In this document: one piece after another, positions 26,104 through 34,772 of the stretch | Numbering within the stretch: position 1 is the first letter of the stretch | How the letters are laid out: each line of letters starts with the position of its first letter | DNA from: Nitritalea halalkaliphila LW7 | GTDB lineage: Bacteria > Bacteroidota > Bacteroidia > Cytophagales > Cyclobacteriaceae | NCBI RefSeq assembly: GCF_000265075.1 | Contig: NZ_AJYA01000031.1 | Location: forward strand, 1 to 51,198 | Length of the DNA stretch: 51,198 bases | Direction of reading: 5' to 3' | Translations under genes and position numbers: made by a program | Notes under the pieces: generated by a model | What the model was told of the DNA's origin: nothing | Database searches by the model: none | Seen by the model: only the letters and a program-made list of their open reading frames with translations

Positions 26104-27300
26104 TTATTCGCTTTTAGGCTGGGCTTGGATACGGATGAAACCCAGTTCATCATCTTCGGTGTGAAACAACCATAATTTATCTTTACGGATAAAAAACTGG
26201 CCGAGGTTGGATGGTTTTATGCCCAGTTCAGACTCTCCGATCAACTGTAGTTCTTCGTCGAAGATGCTGAGGAAGAGTAGATGACCTGTAGTTTTGTACC
26301 CTCCATAGTCTTCTTTTTCGTCGGAGAAAATCTTCTTATTGGCGAGGCGGTAATACAACTTGCTTTCAGGGGCATAGCTAAGTTTGAGATAGGAAACACC
26401 TTCTTCAAAGTTGCGGAGGGCATTCCACATGCCTTCGGAGTCGGGTTCCACTTCTTTAGGCCCTTTATAGGGGTTTTGGCGGCCCACGTAAGGTCCCTCC
26501 CAGCTAAAAAACTCTAAGTTTCCAGACTCAAAGTGGTAGCGATAGGCCTCGTTAAATCCTGAGTTTTGGATGAAGAGATGATCGTCGGTGTGGCTGATGA
26601 GCGCGGAGGCTCCGAAGGCACCCATCCACTGTCCTTCGTAGCTAATTTTGGTGGCCATTTCTTGCATGCGTTCCAGTTCAGGAAATTCGATGCGTTCCTT
26701 TAGGTTCCCTGCTTTGTCGGTTCGTAGTAAAAAAGGTGCACCTCCATTAAATACATCTTGGTACAGGGCAAAGAATTCCTCTGGCTTTTTAGGATTTTCG
26801 ATAAGTTGGAGCAGGAAAAACTCCCCTTCTTCGCCCTCTTTCGTTTTAGGCATGGGAAGGGTGATGTCCATCAGTTTTTTGCCCTCCGGGCTAAACTTAG
26901 CATTTTTATCACGGGCCCAGAAAAGTAGGTTGCCCTCTGGGCTACTGCCAAAGCGTGAGAAGTAAGCCCCTGTACCATTAGGTCCCTCTTTTTCAAAGGG
27001 TACTTTTTTAAGCAGTTTCCGATTTTCCAGATCGATATGTTCGATGGCATGTGCGTTTCGATCATAGTTATAGAGTAGGCTTCCATCCGGAGAAAGGCTG
27101 GAAAAGAACAGGGCATTTTGGATGAAGAGGAACGCTTCTCCGCCGTCTATAAACAGGGTATCTGTTTGAATACTTAACTCAGGCACTTGGGTGCTGGGGT
27201 TGGTTTTTTTTTCTTGCTCGCCGGTACAGGCCAGTAGACAGGTGCCTGCGCTGAGTGCAAGCCACAAAGAGGAGGAGAGAAAACGATTCATGCGCTTCAT
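26104..27300 (-). CDS. DUF4221-type lipoprotein (copy 1)
   Basis: About 398 aa from ATG 27300 (MKRMNRFLSS); the reading frame is open further to 27333. The lipobox is CLLAC. Matching blocks with the neighbouring copy are LLQLIENPKKPEEFFAL, EGQWMGAFGASALISHTDDH, LFIQNSGFNEAYRY and FFSWEGPYVGRQN. The two proteins align along their whole length, a tandem duplication with considerable divergence. Function is unknown. A possible N-terminal strand SIQTDTLFIDGGEAFLFI begins the propeller-like body. Upstream is a 350-base gap before the IS256 element. Confidence 0.85.
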   Translation of the reverse strand: MKRMNRFLSSSLWLALSAGTCLLACTGEQEKKTNPSTQVPELSIQTDTLFIDGGEAFLFIQNALFFSSLSPDGSLLYNYDRNAHAIEHIDLENRKLLKKVPFEKEGPNGTGAYFSRFGSSPEGNLLFWARDKNAKFSPEGKKLMDITLPMPKTKEGEEGEFFLLQLIENPKKPEEFFALYQDVFNGGAPFLLRTDKAGNLKERIEFPELERMQEMATKISYEGQWMGAFGASALISHTDDHLFIQNSGFNEAYRYHFESGNLEFFSWEGPYVGRQNPYKGPKEVEPDSEGMWNALRNFEEGVSYLKLSYAPESKLYYRLANKKIFSDEKEDYGGYKTTGHLLFLSIFDEELQLIGESELGIKPSNLGQFFIRKDKLWLFHTEDDELGFIRIQAQPKSE

Positions 27301-27651
27301 GTGCAAAAGAAATAGGGTGTAAAAAGAATGCATTTAATAGAAAAATTTTGATAAAAGCAAGTGATAACGTAGCGTTTTTTAGCTGCTTAGTGTAAACGGT
27401 CTGCATGCTTTACGCTTTCATCTGCAAAATCTGTAGGGTAGTCGCTTGGTGTAGAGAAAGGTTACATTATTCCTTTTTTTTCTCATTTAGGGCTTATCTT
27501 TCATCTACTATTTCAGCAAGCGATATAGGTCCGCTTTCGATGTAGGTTCCTCGACTTCCGTCGTTGCGCATGGGATTCTTTTTTTTGTGTTTTTACCAGC
27601 AGTGATTTTGTTTCTAGGGAAACACAGGATACACGGATGAATAGGAAATTT
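27301..27651. other. Intergenic gap between DUF4221 gene and IS256 left end
   Basis: I see no gene here. It should hold the promoter of the minus-strand DUF4221 pair. T-rich stretches near 27470-27490 and 27580-27590 are present, but no clear TAnnTTTG box or dyad is convincing. Confidence 0.4.
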
Positions 27652-27674
27652 GGAGACTGTTCATTCAAGTGTGT
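27652..27674 (+). repeat. Left inverted-repeat end of IS256-family element
   Basis: Starts GGAGACTGTTC and ends AAGTGTGT. It matches 16 of 23 positions of the reverse complement of 34720-34742, including the last eight bases. It sits 18 bases before the transposase start. Confidence 0.6.
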
Positions 27675-27691
27675 CTACTAACTTTACGAGA

Positions 27692-28931
27692 ATGAAAAAA
27701 GAGAAAGACGATTGAGGACCTACTAAAGGATCCAGAGATGGGTGAGCGCATAAAAGCTCAGCTATATGGGAAGAAGCGTTTACTGGAAGAGGGGAGCCCT
27801 TTTAGTGAACTTTTGCAGCAGATGGTGAACACTATGCTTGAAGGAGAGATTGAAGATTTTCTTTCAGAAGGTCGAGCCGCCGGCAAGGTGAACAAGCGTA
27901 ATGGTAGGACAAGCAAGCGTGTTGTTAGTGAATTTGGTCCTTTGGATATTGCGACTCCACGCGACCGTAATGGAGACTTCGAGCCTGAGCTTATAGGTAA
28001 ACGTCAAAAATCACTTACAAGTGGGCTAGACGATCAAATATTAGCGTTATATGCCCAGGGTAACTCCATAGAAGATGTTAGACGTCTTTTAGCGGATATT
28101 TATGGTATTAGTATTTCTTCAGGGCGTATTTCTCAGTTAACAGATAAGGTGCTTCCTGAGATCCAAGAATGACGCTCTAGAAGCCTCCAAAGCTTTTATC
28201 CGATTGTTTATTTGGACGCTATCCACTTCAAAGTTCGCGAGGATGGCAAATACAGCAACAGTGCAATTTATACTGTTTTCGCCATTGATATGGATGGCAA
28301 CAGAGACGTCTTAGGCCTTTACATGAGCTCAGGAGGTGAGAGAGCCAAGAAATGGGGGATGGTTATGGATGATCTGAAAATGCGAGGGGTAGTCGATATT
28401 TTAGTTATTTGTACGGATGATTTAAAAGGGTTTTCTGAACAGATTCAAGATTCCTTTCCCTATGCGATTATACAAAAATGTGTTGTCCATCAGATTCGTA
28501 ACTCATTAAAGCACGTTGACGACAAAGATAAAAAGGAGGTTACCAAAGATTTACGCTATGTTTATACCTCTCCCACGGTAGAAATGGCGGGTACAGCATT
28601 GGCGGCATTCGAGGTAAAATGGGGCAAAAAATACGGCTACATCGTCAAGCAATGGAAGACCAATTGGGATGAACTTATGGCTTTTATGGATTTTTCGACC
28701 GAAATGCGCCGCATGATTTATACCACCAACCCAGCGGAAGCATTGCATAGAATAATGCGTAGGCTGATCAAAAGTAAGGGGGCTTGGGTATAAGAAACGG
28801 CTTTGTTAAAGCAGCTCTATCTGTCGATTAATAGAAACCATAAGTCATGGAAGACTAAAGCGAGAGGATGGAAATCGGCACGAAGGGAATTAATAGAACG
28901 CTACCACGAAAGAGTACCCGATAAAATTTAG
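27692..28931 (+). pseudogene. IS256-family transposase, inactivated
   Basis: A DDE transposase of the IS256 (mutator) family, about 410 codons. It is recognised from FSELLQQMVNTMLEGEIEDF, VSEFGPLDIATPRDRNG, GNSIEDVRRLLADIYGISIS, YLDAIHFKVREDG (first Asp), VICTDDLKGFSEQIQ (second Asp) and TTNPAEALHR (Glu), ending RYHERVPDKI. It is broken three times: an extra base near 27705-27710 shifts the first codons (MKKEK/TIEDLLKDPEM), TGA 28170-28172 replaces a Trp-like codon (IQE-stop-RSRS), and TAA 28791-28793 splits KGAWV from ETALLKQLYLS. Two in-frame nonsense codons show real decay. The left end of the element is at 27652; I cannot find its right inverted repeat. Confidence 0.88.
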
Positions 28932-29340
28932 TTCACGGTTGTCAGGGTAGGAGGCCGGAGGCCGAATGACCCAAACAACACCAACAAAAAGAAAAACCAA
29001 GACACAGTTTAATGAACTACACCGCTGTTTTGCGTAAATACGGGGCTTGTACTTAGTTGAAAGTTAAAAGTTTAAATAAAATTAGGTTCTAAATTGAAAA
29101 TTATGTAAATTTCATTCGCAACTACGCAAAGCCACGAAACATTGATAGACATTTGACCAAACACAGCGTGAAATGCAAACGTTTAAAAATAAGAGGTTAA
29201 CGTGTAAAAAAACACAAAAAATAACCTAAAAGTCACTCGCTAATAGAGAAAAACCGAAGCAAAATAGCAAAGTGTGGAAGTTAAATTCAATGCCAAACGG
29301 GAATAATTCCCACCCCAACTATAAAAAAGTTGGTTAATCA
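28932..29340. other. AT-rich gap after the first IS256 copy
   Basis: No gene or recognisable gene remnant. It starts with a direct repeat of GGAGGCC (near 28951-28967), then A-rich sequence. The palindrome GGGAATAATTCCC lies at 29299-29311 and a CCAACT/AGTTGG hairpin at about 29316-29333, just before the next broken gene. The expected IS256 right end is not found, so this is probably a deletion junction. Confidence 0.4.
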
Positions 29341-29629
29341 TTAAATACAAAAAAGATAAAAAATGTATTTCTTGCTTTAGCTTTTATGCTAATTGGAACG
29401 TTTGCTTTTGCAAACTCTAACGAATCAGTTAAAACTTTTTCAAAAACTAGTGCTGAAACATTTAGCTCTTGAAAACTCAAGTGATTATTCACTTAGTTTA
29501 AATGAGGTAGTTTTAACTGAATCTGAATTATTAACTCTAAAAGATTGTACATTAAGAGGTAATTTTACTATAACCTTTTCCGATGGCTCTACTTATTCTT
29601 GGGAAGGTACTCTTACGATAGTTGGGTAA
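29341..29629 (+). pseudogene. Small secreted protein A, broken
   Basis: A remnant of a short secreted protein. A signal-peptide-like part KKIKNVFLALAFMLIGTFAF then ANSNESVK is read from 29341 in one frame and reaches TGA after TFSSTSAETFSS. The mature part LENSSDYSLSLNEVVLTESE, then CTLRGNFTITFSDGSTYSWE and GTLTIVG, is in the next frame and ends at 29629. The first codon now reads TTA where ATG would be expected (x-NTKKIKN), so the start is lost as well as the frame. The C-terminal C-T-L/V-x-x-DGST pattern recurs in the next gene, so the two are paralogues. Function unknown. Confidence 0.55.
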
Positions 29630-29670
29630 TTTTGTACTGAGTTTTTAAAAGAAATGATGGCTGATTAATT

Positions 29671-29958
29671 ATGAAAAAATTATCAATTCTATTACTCGTT
29701 TGCAGTTTTGTAACTTCAAGTTTTGCTTTTAATTTTATTTCATAGAAAAATAACGACAGCGAGCTTGAAGTTGTAAATACAACTGAAAATCCAGCAGAAA
29801 CTAGCGAAAATTCAATTTTATTAAAAGTTTGTACTGTAAGATTGGATTATGAACTAGAAGATGGTTCCACTATTCAAGGAGAGATTACTTTTGTTGATGT
29901 CTCTTGGTGGGATTGCACCAAAATGCAATTAGCAGCTTGGTGGAAGAGAAATTTTTAA
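29671..29958 (+). pseudogene. Small secreted protein B, one nonsense codon
   Basis: A 95-codon gene with signal peptide MKKLSILLLVCSFVTSSFAF. The mature part is KNNDSELEVVNTTENPAETS, then CTVRLDYELEDGSTIQGEIT and a Trp-rich tail (VSWWDCTKMQLAAWWKR). TAG at 29743-29745 interrupts it in frame at the end of the signal region; the rest is open to TAA 29956-29958. It resembles the preceding gene around CTVR-DGST, so this looks like a tandem pair of small Cys-containing secreted proteins. They may be toxin-, bacteriocin- or adhesin-like, but nothing proves a function. Confidence 0.6.
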
Positions 29959-30021
29959 CATTTTTACAATTATGCTCAGTATTCTGAAATAGAATACTGA
30001 ACATTTAATTCAAACTATATT

Positions 30022-30834
30022 ATGAAATTCAAATTGATACTAGCGATACTTTGTTTATTGCAAAATTCGTATTTAATTGCTCAAACTAAAGAAAATAAAA
30101 ATTACGGTAAAGTAACTTATGAGCGTATTCTAAATTTTGAAGGAAATCCAAAAACCACAGATTTTAGTTTATTTTTTAATCCAGATTTTTCAATATTTTA
30201 CGAAGAAAGAATTGAACCTAAAGAAGAAACTACATTAAAACCAAGTTCTGACAATGAATTTGATCTAGCGTTTGATGTGAAATTTAATGGTAGTAAATAT
30301 ATTGTATTAACAGATTTTATAAAAGACAGCATTCAAAGTCAAGTTTCATTATTCCGAGACGGCAAACAAAAAACCTACATAGTTGAGGAAAAAATTAACA
30401 ACATAAAATGGAATATTACCCAAGAATTTAAAACAATAAGCGGTTTCAAAGCTCAAAAAGCTGAAGGGTTATTTAGAGGAAGAAGATATATTGCTTGGTT
30501 CACTAATGAAATTCCAATTAAATATGGACCTTGGAAATTAAACGGTTTACCTGGTTTAATTTTAAGCGTATTTGATGATAAAAATGAAGTTATGTTTTAT
30601 GCAAAATCAATAAAAGTACCATTTAATTCAGCTTCAATCTCAAACAATGAATTTTCATTTAGCGATGATTACGATAAAATATCGTTATCTGAGTATATAA
30701 AGTTAAAAAATCAACAAGTAGAAGAAGTTAAGAAATTATTTAGTTCAAAACTTCCTAGAGGAGCTAAGATGGAAACAACTAAAAGTAAATCAAATGATAT
30801 TGAATTAGAATATGAAGAAACAATTAAGGATTAG
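30022..30834 (+). CDS. GLPGLI family protein
   Basis: A 270-aa protein with signal peptide MKFKLILAILCLLQNSYLIA. It carries the family-naming block GPWKLNGLPGLILSVFDDKN at about residues 172-191, with upstream KAQKAEGLFRGRRYIAWFT. GLPGLI proteins are periplasmic or surface proteins of unknown role found next to outer-membrane barrel receptors in Flavobacteriia-type genomes. It overlaps the receptor gene by 23 bases, as usual for the pair. It is the only undamaged full-length gene in the AT-rich island. Whether it is expressed without its receptor is unclear. Confidence 0.85.
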   Translation: MKFKLILAILCLLQNSYLIAQTKENKNYGKVTYERILNFEGNPKTTDFSLFFNPDFSIFYEERIEPKEETTLKPSSDNEFDLAFDVKFNGSKYIVLTDFIKDSIQSQVSLFRDGKQKTYIVEEKINNIKWNITQEFKTISGFKAQKAEGLFRGRRYIAWFTNEIPIKYGPWKLNGLPGLILSVFDDKNEVMFYAKSIKVPFNSASISNNEFSFSDDYDKISLSEYIKLKNQQVEEVKKLFSSKLPRGAKMETTKSKSNDIELEYEETIKD

Positions 30835-33480
30835 CCTTTTTGCAATATCCATTGTTTTTTCTTTAAAATCCTTTGGGCAAATTACTATAAGCGGTAAAGT
30901 TTATAGTACAGACAGCCTCGAAATACAACAAGCAAGTGTAGTCCTTACAGACATAGCAGAATCTCAAGTTATTGACTACACTTTCACTGATATTAATGAA
31001 TTTTACAAATTGAAATCTACAAAAATAGGTAAATTTAATTTGAAATTTAGCCACATCGGCTATTCAACTAAAAGTATTGATTTTGGGATTGTAGCAAATG
31101 AATACGAAAAGAAGATAGATGCTTTTTTGCTAGAGAAAACAATGGATTTAAATGAGGTTATTATTCAATTCGAAAGACCTTTTTCTATCAAAAAAGATAC
31201 GATTAATTTTAAAACTAAATATTTTATTGATGGTACAGAACAAACAGTAGAACAATTACTTCAAAAAATACCGGGTTTGCAAATTGATAGCGATGGAACC
31301 ATAAAAGTAGGTAATCAAGAAATTGAAAAGTTAATGGTAGATGGCGAAGACCTTTTTGAGCGAGGCTATAAAATTCTATCCAAGAATATGCCCGCATATC
31401 CGATTGAGGAAGTAGAAGTACTGAAAAATTTTCTAACAACAGGTTGCTTAAAGGTGTTGAGGAAAGTGAAAAGGTCGCTTTAAACTTAAAACTTGACGAG
31501 AAATCAAAACGCATTTGGTTTGGAAATATAGAAACAAGTATTGGGTACGACAGTTTTTATCAGTTAAAAAGCAACTTAATGAATTTTGGCAAGATAAATA
31601 AATATTACTTTTTAACTAATCTAAACTCTATTGGTTTCAATGCTACGGGCGATATTGAAAATTTAATTCGTCCTTTTCGTATGAATGAGCCAGCAAGTAT
31701 AGGAGATAACCAAAGTGTAAATTCGTTATTAAATTTTTCGCCCAACCAACTCAATTTCAAGCAAAGCAGAATCAACTTTAATAATGCAGAGTTATTTTCT
31801 CTAAACGCTATTTTTAATCCAACAGAAAAATTGAAAGTAAAAACACTCGGCTTTTTCAATTGGGATGAAACAGACTTTTTTAGAAATTCTATAGATGTTG
31901 TAGCTGTTAGTGGTACAAATTTTACAAATACTGAAGATTATCAATTACAAAACAAAAAAACTCATCGCTTTTGGTAGGGTAGATGTTATCTATAATATTT
32001 CTAAAACCAAAATGATAGAAGCAACCACAAAATATAACATTGGCGACTTTAACGATGGTTCTAATTTAGTATTCAATGGCAATTCGACAATCGAAAGTCT
32101 ACAGCACCAAAACACACTTTTTGACCAAAAAATAAGCTATACCAATAAGTTTAAAGACAAAAAAGTATTTTTATTGACGGGTCGTTTTATCAATGAAAAA
32201 ACACCACAGAATTATGCTATAAATCAATTCTTTTATCAAGATTTATTTCCTGCTTTTACCAATGCTAATAATGTAAAACAACAAAGCACAAACCAAATGG
32301 AATTTGCTGGTGTAAATGCACATTTATTAGACCGCAAGGTCAATGGACATTTATTAGAATTACAGTTAGGTAACGAGCTTAGAAAAGATGTATTGCAATC
32401 TACATTTTCACTTTTAGAAAACAATACGCTTTTAGAACAACCAATTGGCTACCAAAACCAAACAAATTATGTCGTCAATGATTTGTACTTTAAAAGCAAA
32501 TACAGATTGAGACTTAAAGATTTTGGAATAGTCGGTAAATTAGATATGCATCAGCTTTTTAATCAATTAGAAAACAATACCGCAAGAAGTAATCAAAATC
32601 CGTTTTTCATTAATCCAAGCTTAGGTTTTGATTGGAAAATAAATGATAAAAATAAAATTATTTTTTCCTATTCCTACAACACGACCAATGCCAAAATTTT
32701 AGACGTTTACAGCGATTTTGTTTAAAATGATTTTCGTTCGTTTTCAAAAGCAACTGGCAACTTTAATCAATTAAATGCTTCGAGTGTGGTTTTTAATTAT
32801 CAATTGGGTAATTGGAGCGACCGTTTTTTTGCAAACACATTTATCCTTTACAACAAAGATCACGATTTCTTTTCAACAAATACAATAGTAGAGCAAAACT
32901 ATATACAAGCAGAAAAAATAGTTATAGAAGACCGTGAGTTTATTAGTATTAACTCAAAACTCGATTATTATTTTAAATTCATATCGTCTAACTTAAAGTT
33001 AGATTTGGGCTATTCACAAAGTGAATTTAAGAATATCGTAAATGGTTCTGATTTTCGTGAAGTTACGTCAACAAATTACAATTACGGACTGGAACTACGC
33101 TCTAGCTTTAAAGGCATCTTTAATTATCACATAGGCACAAAATGGACAACTACAGAAATACAGACGACTATTAATAATTCATTTACAGACAACGTGAGCT
33201 TTATGGATTTATCTTTTGTGTTCAACAAAAATTTGATGTTCAAGTACAATCCGAACGTTATTATTTTGGGAACTTACCAAATGACAATACTTATTATTTT
33301 TTAGACTTTGATACTCGATATAAACTCATTGAAAACAAACTATCTTTAGGACTTACTGGAAAGAACTTGTTCAATACCGAAAGATTTAGAAGTTTTTCTA
33401 TCAGCGACATCGGAACATCAACGACTGAATATAGATTGTTGCCAAGGTTTGTGTTATTGAAATTGGAATATAGATTTTAA
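30812..33480 (+). pseudogene. TonB-receptor-like outer-membrane barrel, partner of GLPGLI, decayed
   Basis: About 890 codons in pieces. It starts MKKQLRISLFAISIVFSLKS, with a carboxypeptidase-regulatory-like domain (ISGKVYSTDSLEIQQASVVL), then plug motifs (LLQKIPGLQIDSDGTIKVG, KLMVDGEDLFERG) and a barrel ending TGKNLFNTERF and FVLLKLEYRF at 33480. Damage: a frameshift near 31436 (KNF/LLKGVEESEK), another near 31965 (QNKK/LIAFGRVDV), in-frame TAA at 32723-32725 (SDFV-stop-NDFRSF), and a frameshift near 33255 (YNPN/SERYYFGN). The stop plus three shifts and normal AT-rich codon use imply a dead foreign gene. The family is the outer-membrane barrel receptors that follow GLPGLI genes. Confidence 0.8.
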
Positions 33481-33502
33481 CAATTGAACTGAATAAAAAA
33501 CG

Positions 33503-33636
33503 GCTACCAACATTGTATAAAAATAATAGCGGTTTATCGCCAAACGAAAGTGAATTTTTCAAATCAAACAACAATAATAAACCGAAAGGTAAGAGCTTAA
33601 AATCCGCTACTATTCTTATACGTTACCGTTGGTGGC
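33503..33636. repeat. Imperfect long inverted repeat, attC-like
   Basis: The left arm 33503-33532 (GCTACCAAC to AATAGCGG) is complementary, with several mismatches and a small bulge, to the right arm 33604-33636 (CCGCTACTATT to GTTGGTGGC). An inner GGTTTAT/ATAAACC pairing adds to the fold. The element sits just before a GyrI-like gene and a VOC gene fragment. The overall plan recalls integron attC sites or the dispersed intergenic palindromes of Bacteroidota, but the RYYYAAC/GTTRRRY core boxes are not perfect. Confidence 0.5.
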
Positions 33637-33681
33637 AAGTGTAGAACGACACAGCTTAAAAATAAAACCTTAGTTTAAAAT

Positions 33682-34134
33682 ATGACAAACGGATTTAAAA
33701 TAATCGGAATTTCAACCCGAACGACAAATAAAAATAACCAATCAAAAGAAGATTTAGGAAAGCTGTGGGAATGATTTTTTGCTGAGAACATTAATGAAAA
33801 AATCTCTAACAAAAGTTCGTTTTAAATTATTTCAATTTACACAGACTATAAAGGTGACTTTACAGACGAATACACGACAATAATCGGAGTTCCTGTTTCG
33901 ACACTTGATGAAATTCCTAACGGATTAATTGGACGTGAATTTAAATCTGAAAATTTTCAAAAGTTTACAGCAAAAGGAGAAATGCCAAAAGCAGTTTTAG
34001 ATACTTGGATTGACATTTGGCAACGAGACAGTGAACTCGATAGAAAATATAGCTATGACTTTGAAGTTTATTGAGAAAAATCACAAGATGGAGAAAATTC
34101 AGATGTGGAAATTTATTTATCAATTAACAACTAA
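33682..34134 (+). pseudogene. GyrI-like / effector-binding-domain protein, three nonsense codons
   Basis: A 150-codon gene in one frame with three stops: TGA 33772-33774 after GKLWE, TAA 33823-33825 after NKSSF, and TGA 34072-34074 after FEVY. The readable parts are GFKIIGISTRTTNKNNQSKE, SIYTDYKGDFTDEYTTIIG, GREFKSENFQKFTAKGEMPK, DTWIDIWQRDSELDRKYSYD and SDVEIYLSI. This is the GyrI-like/AraC effector-binding fold, including the integron-associated Cass2 group, which binds small molecules. All breaks are substitutions that create stops, a sign of decay by drift. The ATG at 33682 is 45 bases after the inverted repeat. Confidence 0.75.
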
Positions 34135-34139
34135 AACAA

Positions 34140-34247
34140 ATGGTAAAATTTGGATATACAATTCTATACGTTAAAGACGTAACAAAATCAATAGAGTTTT
34201 ATGAAAAGTCTTTTGGTTTTGAGCGAAAATTTATAACACCCGAAAAT
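34140..34247 (+). pseudogene. VOC/glyoxalase-family N-terminal fragment
   Basis: The first 36 codons of a VOC (glyoxalase/bleomycin-resistance-like) gene: MVKFGYTILYVKDVTKSIEF then YEKSFGFERKFITPEN. This covers only the first beta-alpha-beta unit. At 34248 the frame runs straight into transposase sequence, so the rest of the gene was deleted or replaced. The remaining fusion frame stays open to 34502. Confidence 0.78.
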
Positions 34248-34742
34248 GTACACCAAATCAGAAATGCATGTAGATATGTCGTGTGGAAAGACCGTAAAGC
34301 CTTTACAAGGGATATGAAAGAAATTTATACCGCCCCTACCCTACTAAGGATGCAGCATGGGCAGCACTCAACGATTTTGCTAAAAAATGGGATTCAAAAT
34401 ACTCGTATGCTATCAAAAGTTGGAGGGACAATTGGGATGAACTCACAGTTTTCTTTGATTACCCGGTTGAAATCCGAAAAATTATCTATACCACAAATCT
34501 GATTGAAAATCTAAATGGGGAAATCAGAAAATACACCAAAAATAAGCTCTCTTTCCCAACAGATGATGCTGTTATGAAGTCTGTTTTCCTCGCTGCAAGA
34601 GAAGCATCGAAAAATACACCTTTCGAGACTGGGGTACTATTCTTAACAGTTTCCTGCTTATATTTGGTGATAGGGTCAGGCTTCTTCAAACCTGACCATA
34701 AAATCATATTTTAAAGTTTACACACTTATCGGGATAGTGTCC
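34248..34742 (+). mobile_element. 3' remnant of a second IS256-family element
   Basis: The C-terminal part of a different IS256 transposase. It reads VHQIRNACRYVVWKDRKAFT, then in the next frame KDAAWAALNDFAKKWDSKYS, DELTVFFDYPVEIRKIIYTT and NLIENLNGEIRKYTKNKLSF, and after another shift FRDWGTILNSFLLIFGDRVR before TGA 34693-34695. Frameshifts lie near 34338 and 34622 (one A missing). The protein differs clearly from the copy at 27692. The right end of the element, with an inverted repeat at 34720-34742, is intact; the left part and first two catalytic Asp codons are gone. Confidence 0.82.
34720..34742 (-). repeat. Right inverted-repeat end of IS256-family element
   Basis: Reads ACACACTTATC to TAGTGTCC on the plus strand. 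Its reverse complement matches the left end at 27652-27674 in 16 of 23 positions. The next gene starts 30 bases beyond. Confidence 0.6.
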
Positions 34743-34772
34743 GAAAACGAAAATCCCGTATCTTGCCCCCAC

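Larger units (their letters stand above)
27652..34742. other. AT-rich genomic island bounded by IS256-family remnants
   Basis: Between an IS256-type left end (27652) and an IS256-type right end (34742) base composition changes sharply. Line 30181-30240 has 15 G/C in 60, while line 46741-46800 has 40 in 60. The gene types inside (GLPGLI, barrel receptor, GyrI-like, VOC, small secreted proteins) use AT-rich codons, and nearly all are broken. The flanking genes are not. No matching target duplication is seen at the two outer ends (AGGAAATTT against GAAAACGAA). Confidence 0.75.

Noticed and set aside
28170..34074. Stop-codon readthrough or recoding of TGA/TAA/TAG in the island
   Set aside because: All three stop types occur, in unrelated genes, together with frameshifts and lost starts. 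Neutral decay explains this better than recoding, and no such stops occur in the flanking genes.
27652..34742. Simple composite transposon with two identical IS copies
   Set aside because: The transposase sequences differ clearly, the outer ends are only related, and no target duplication is seen.
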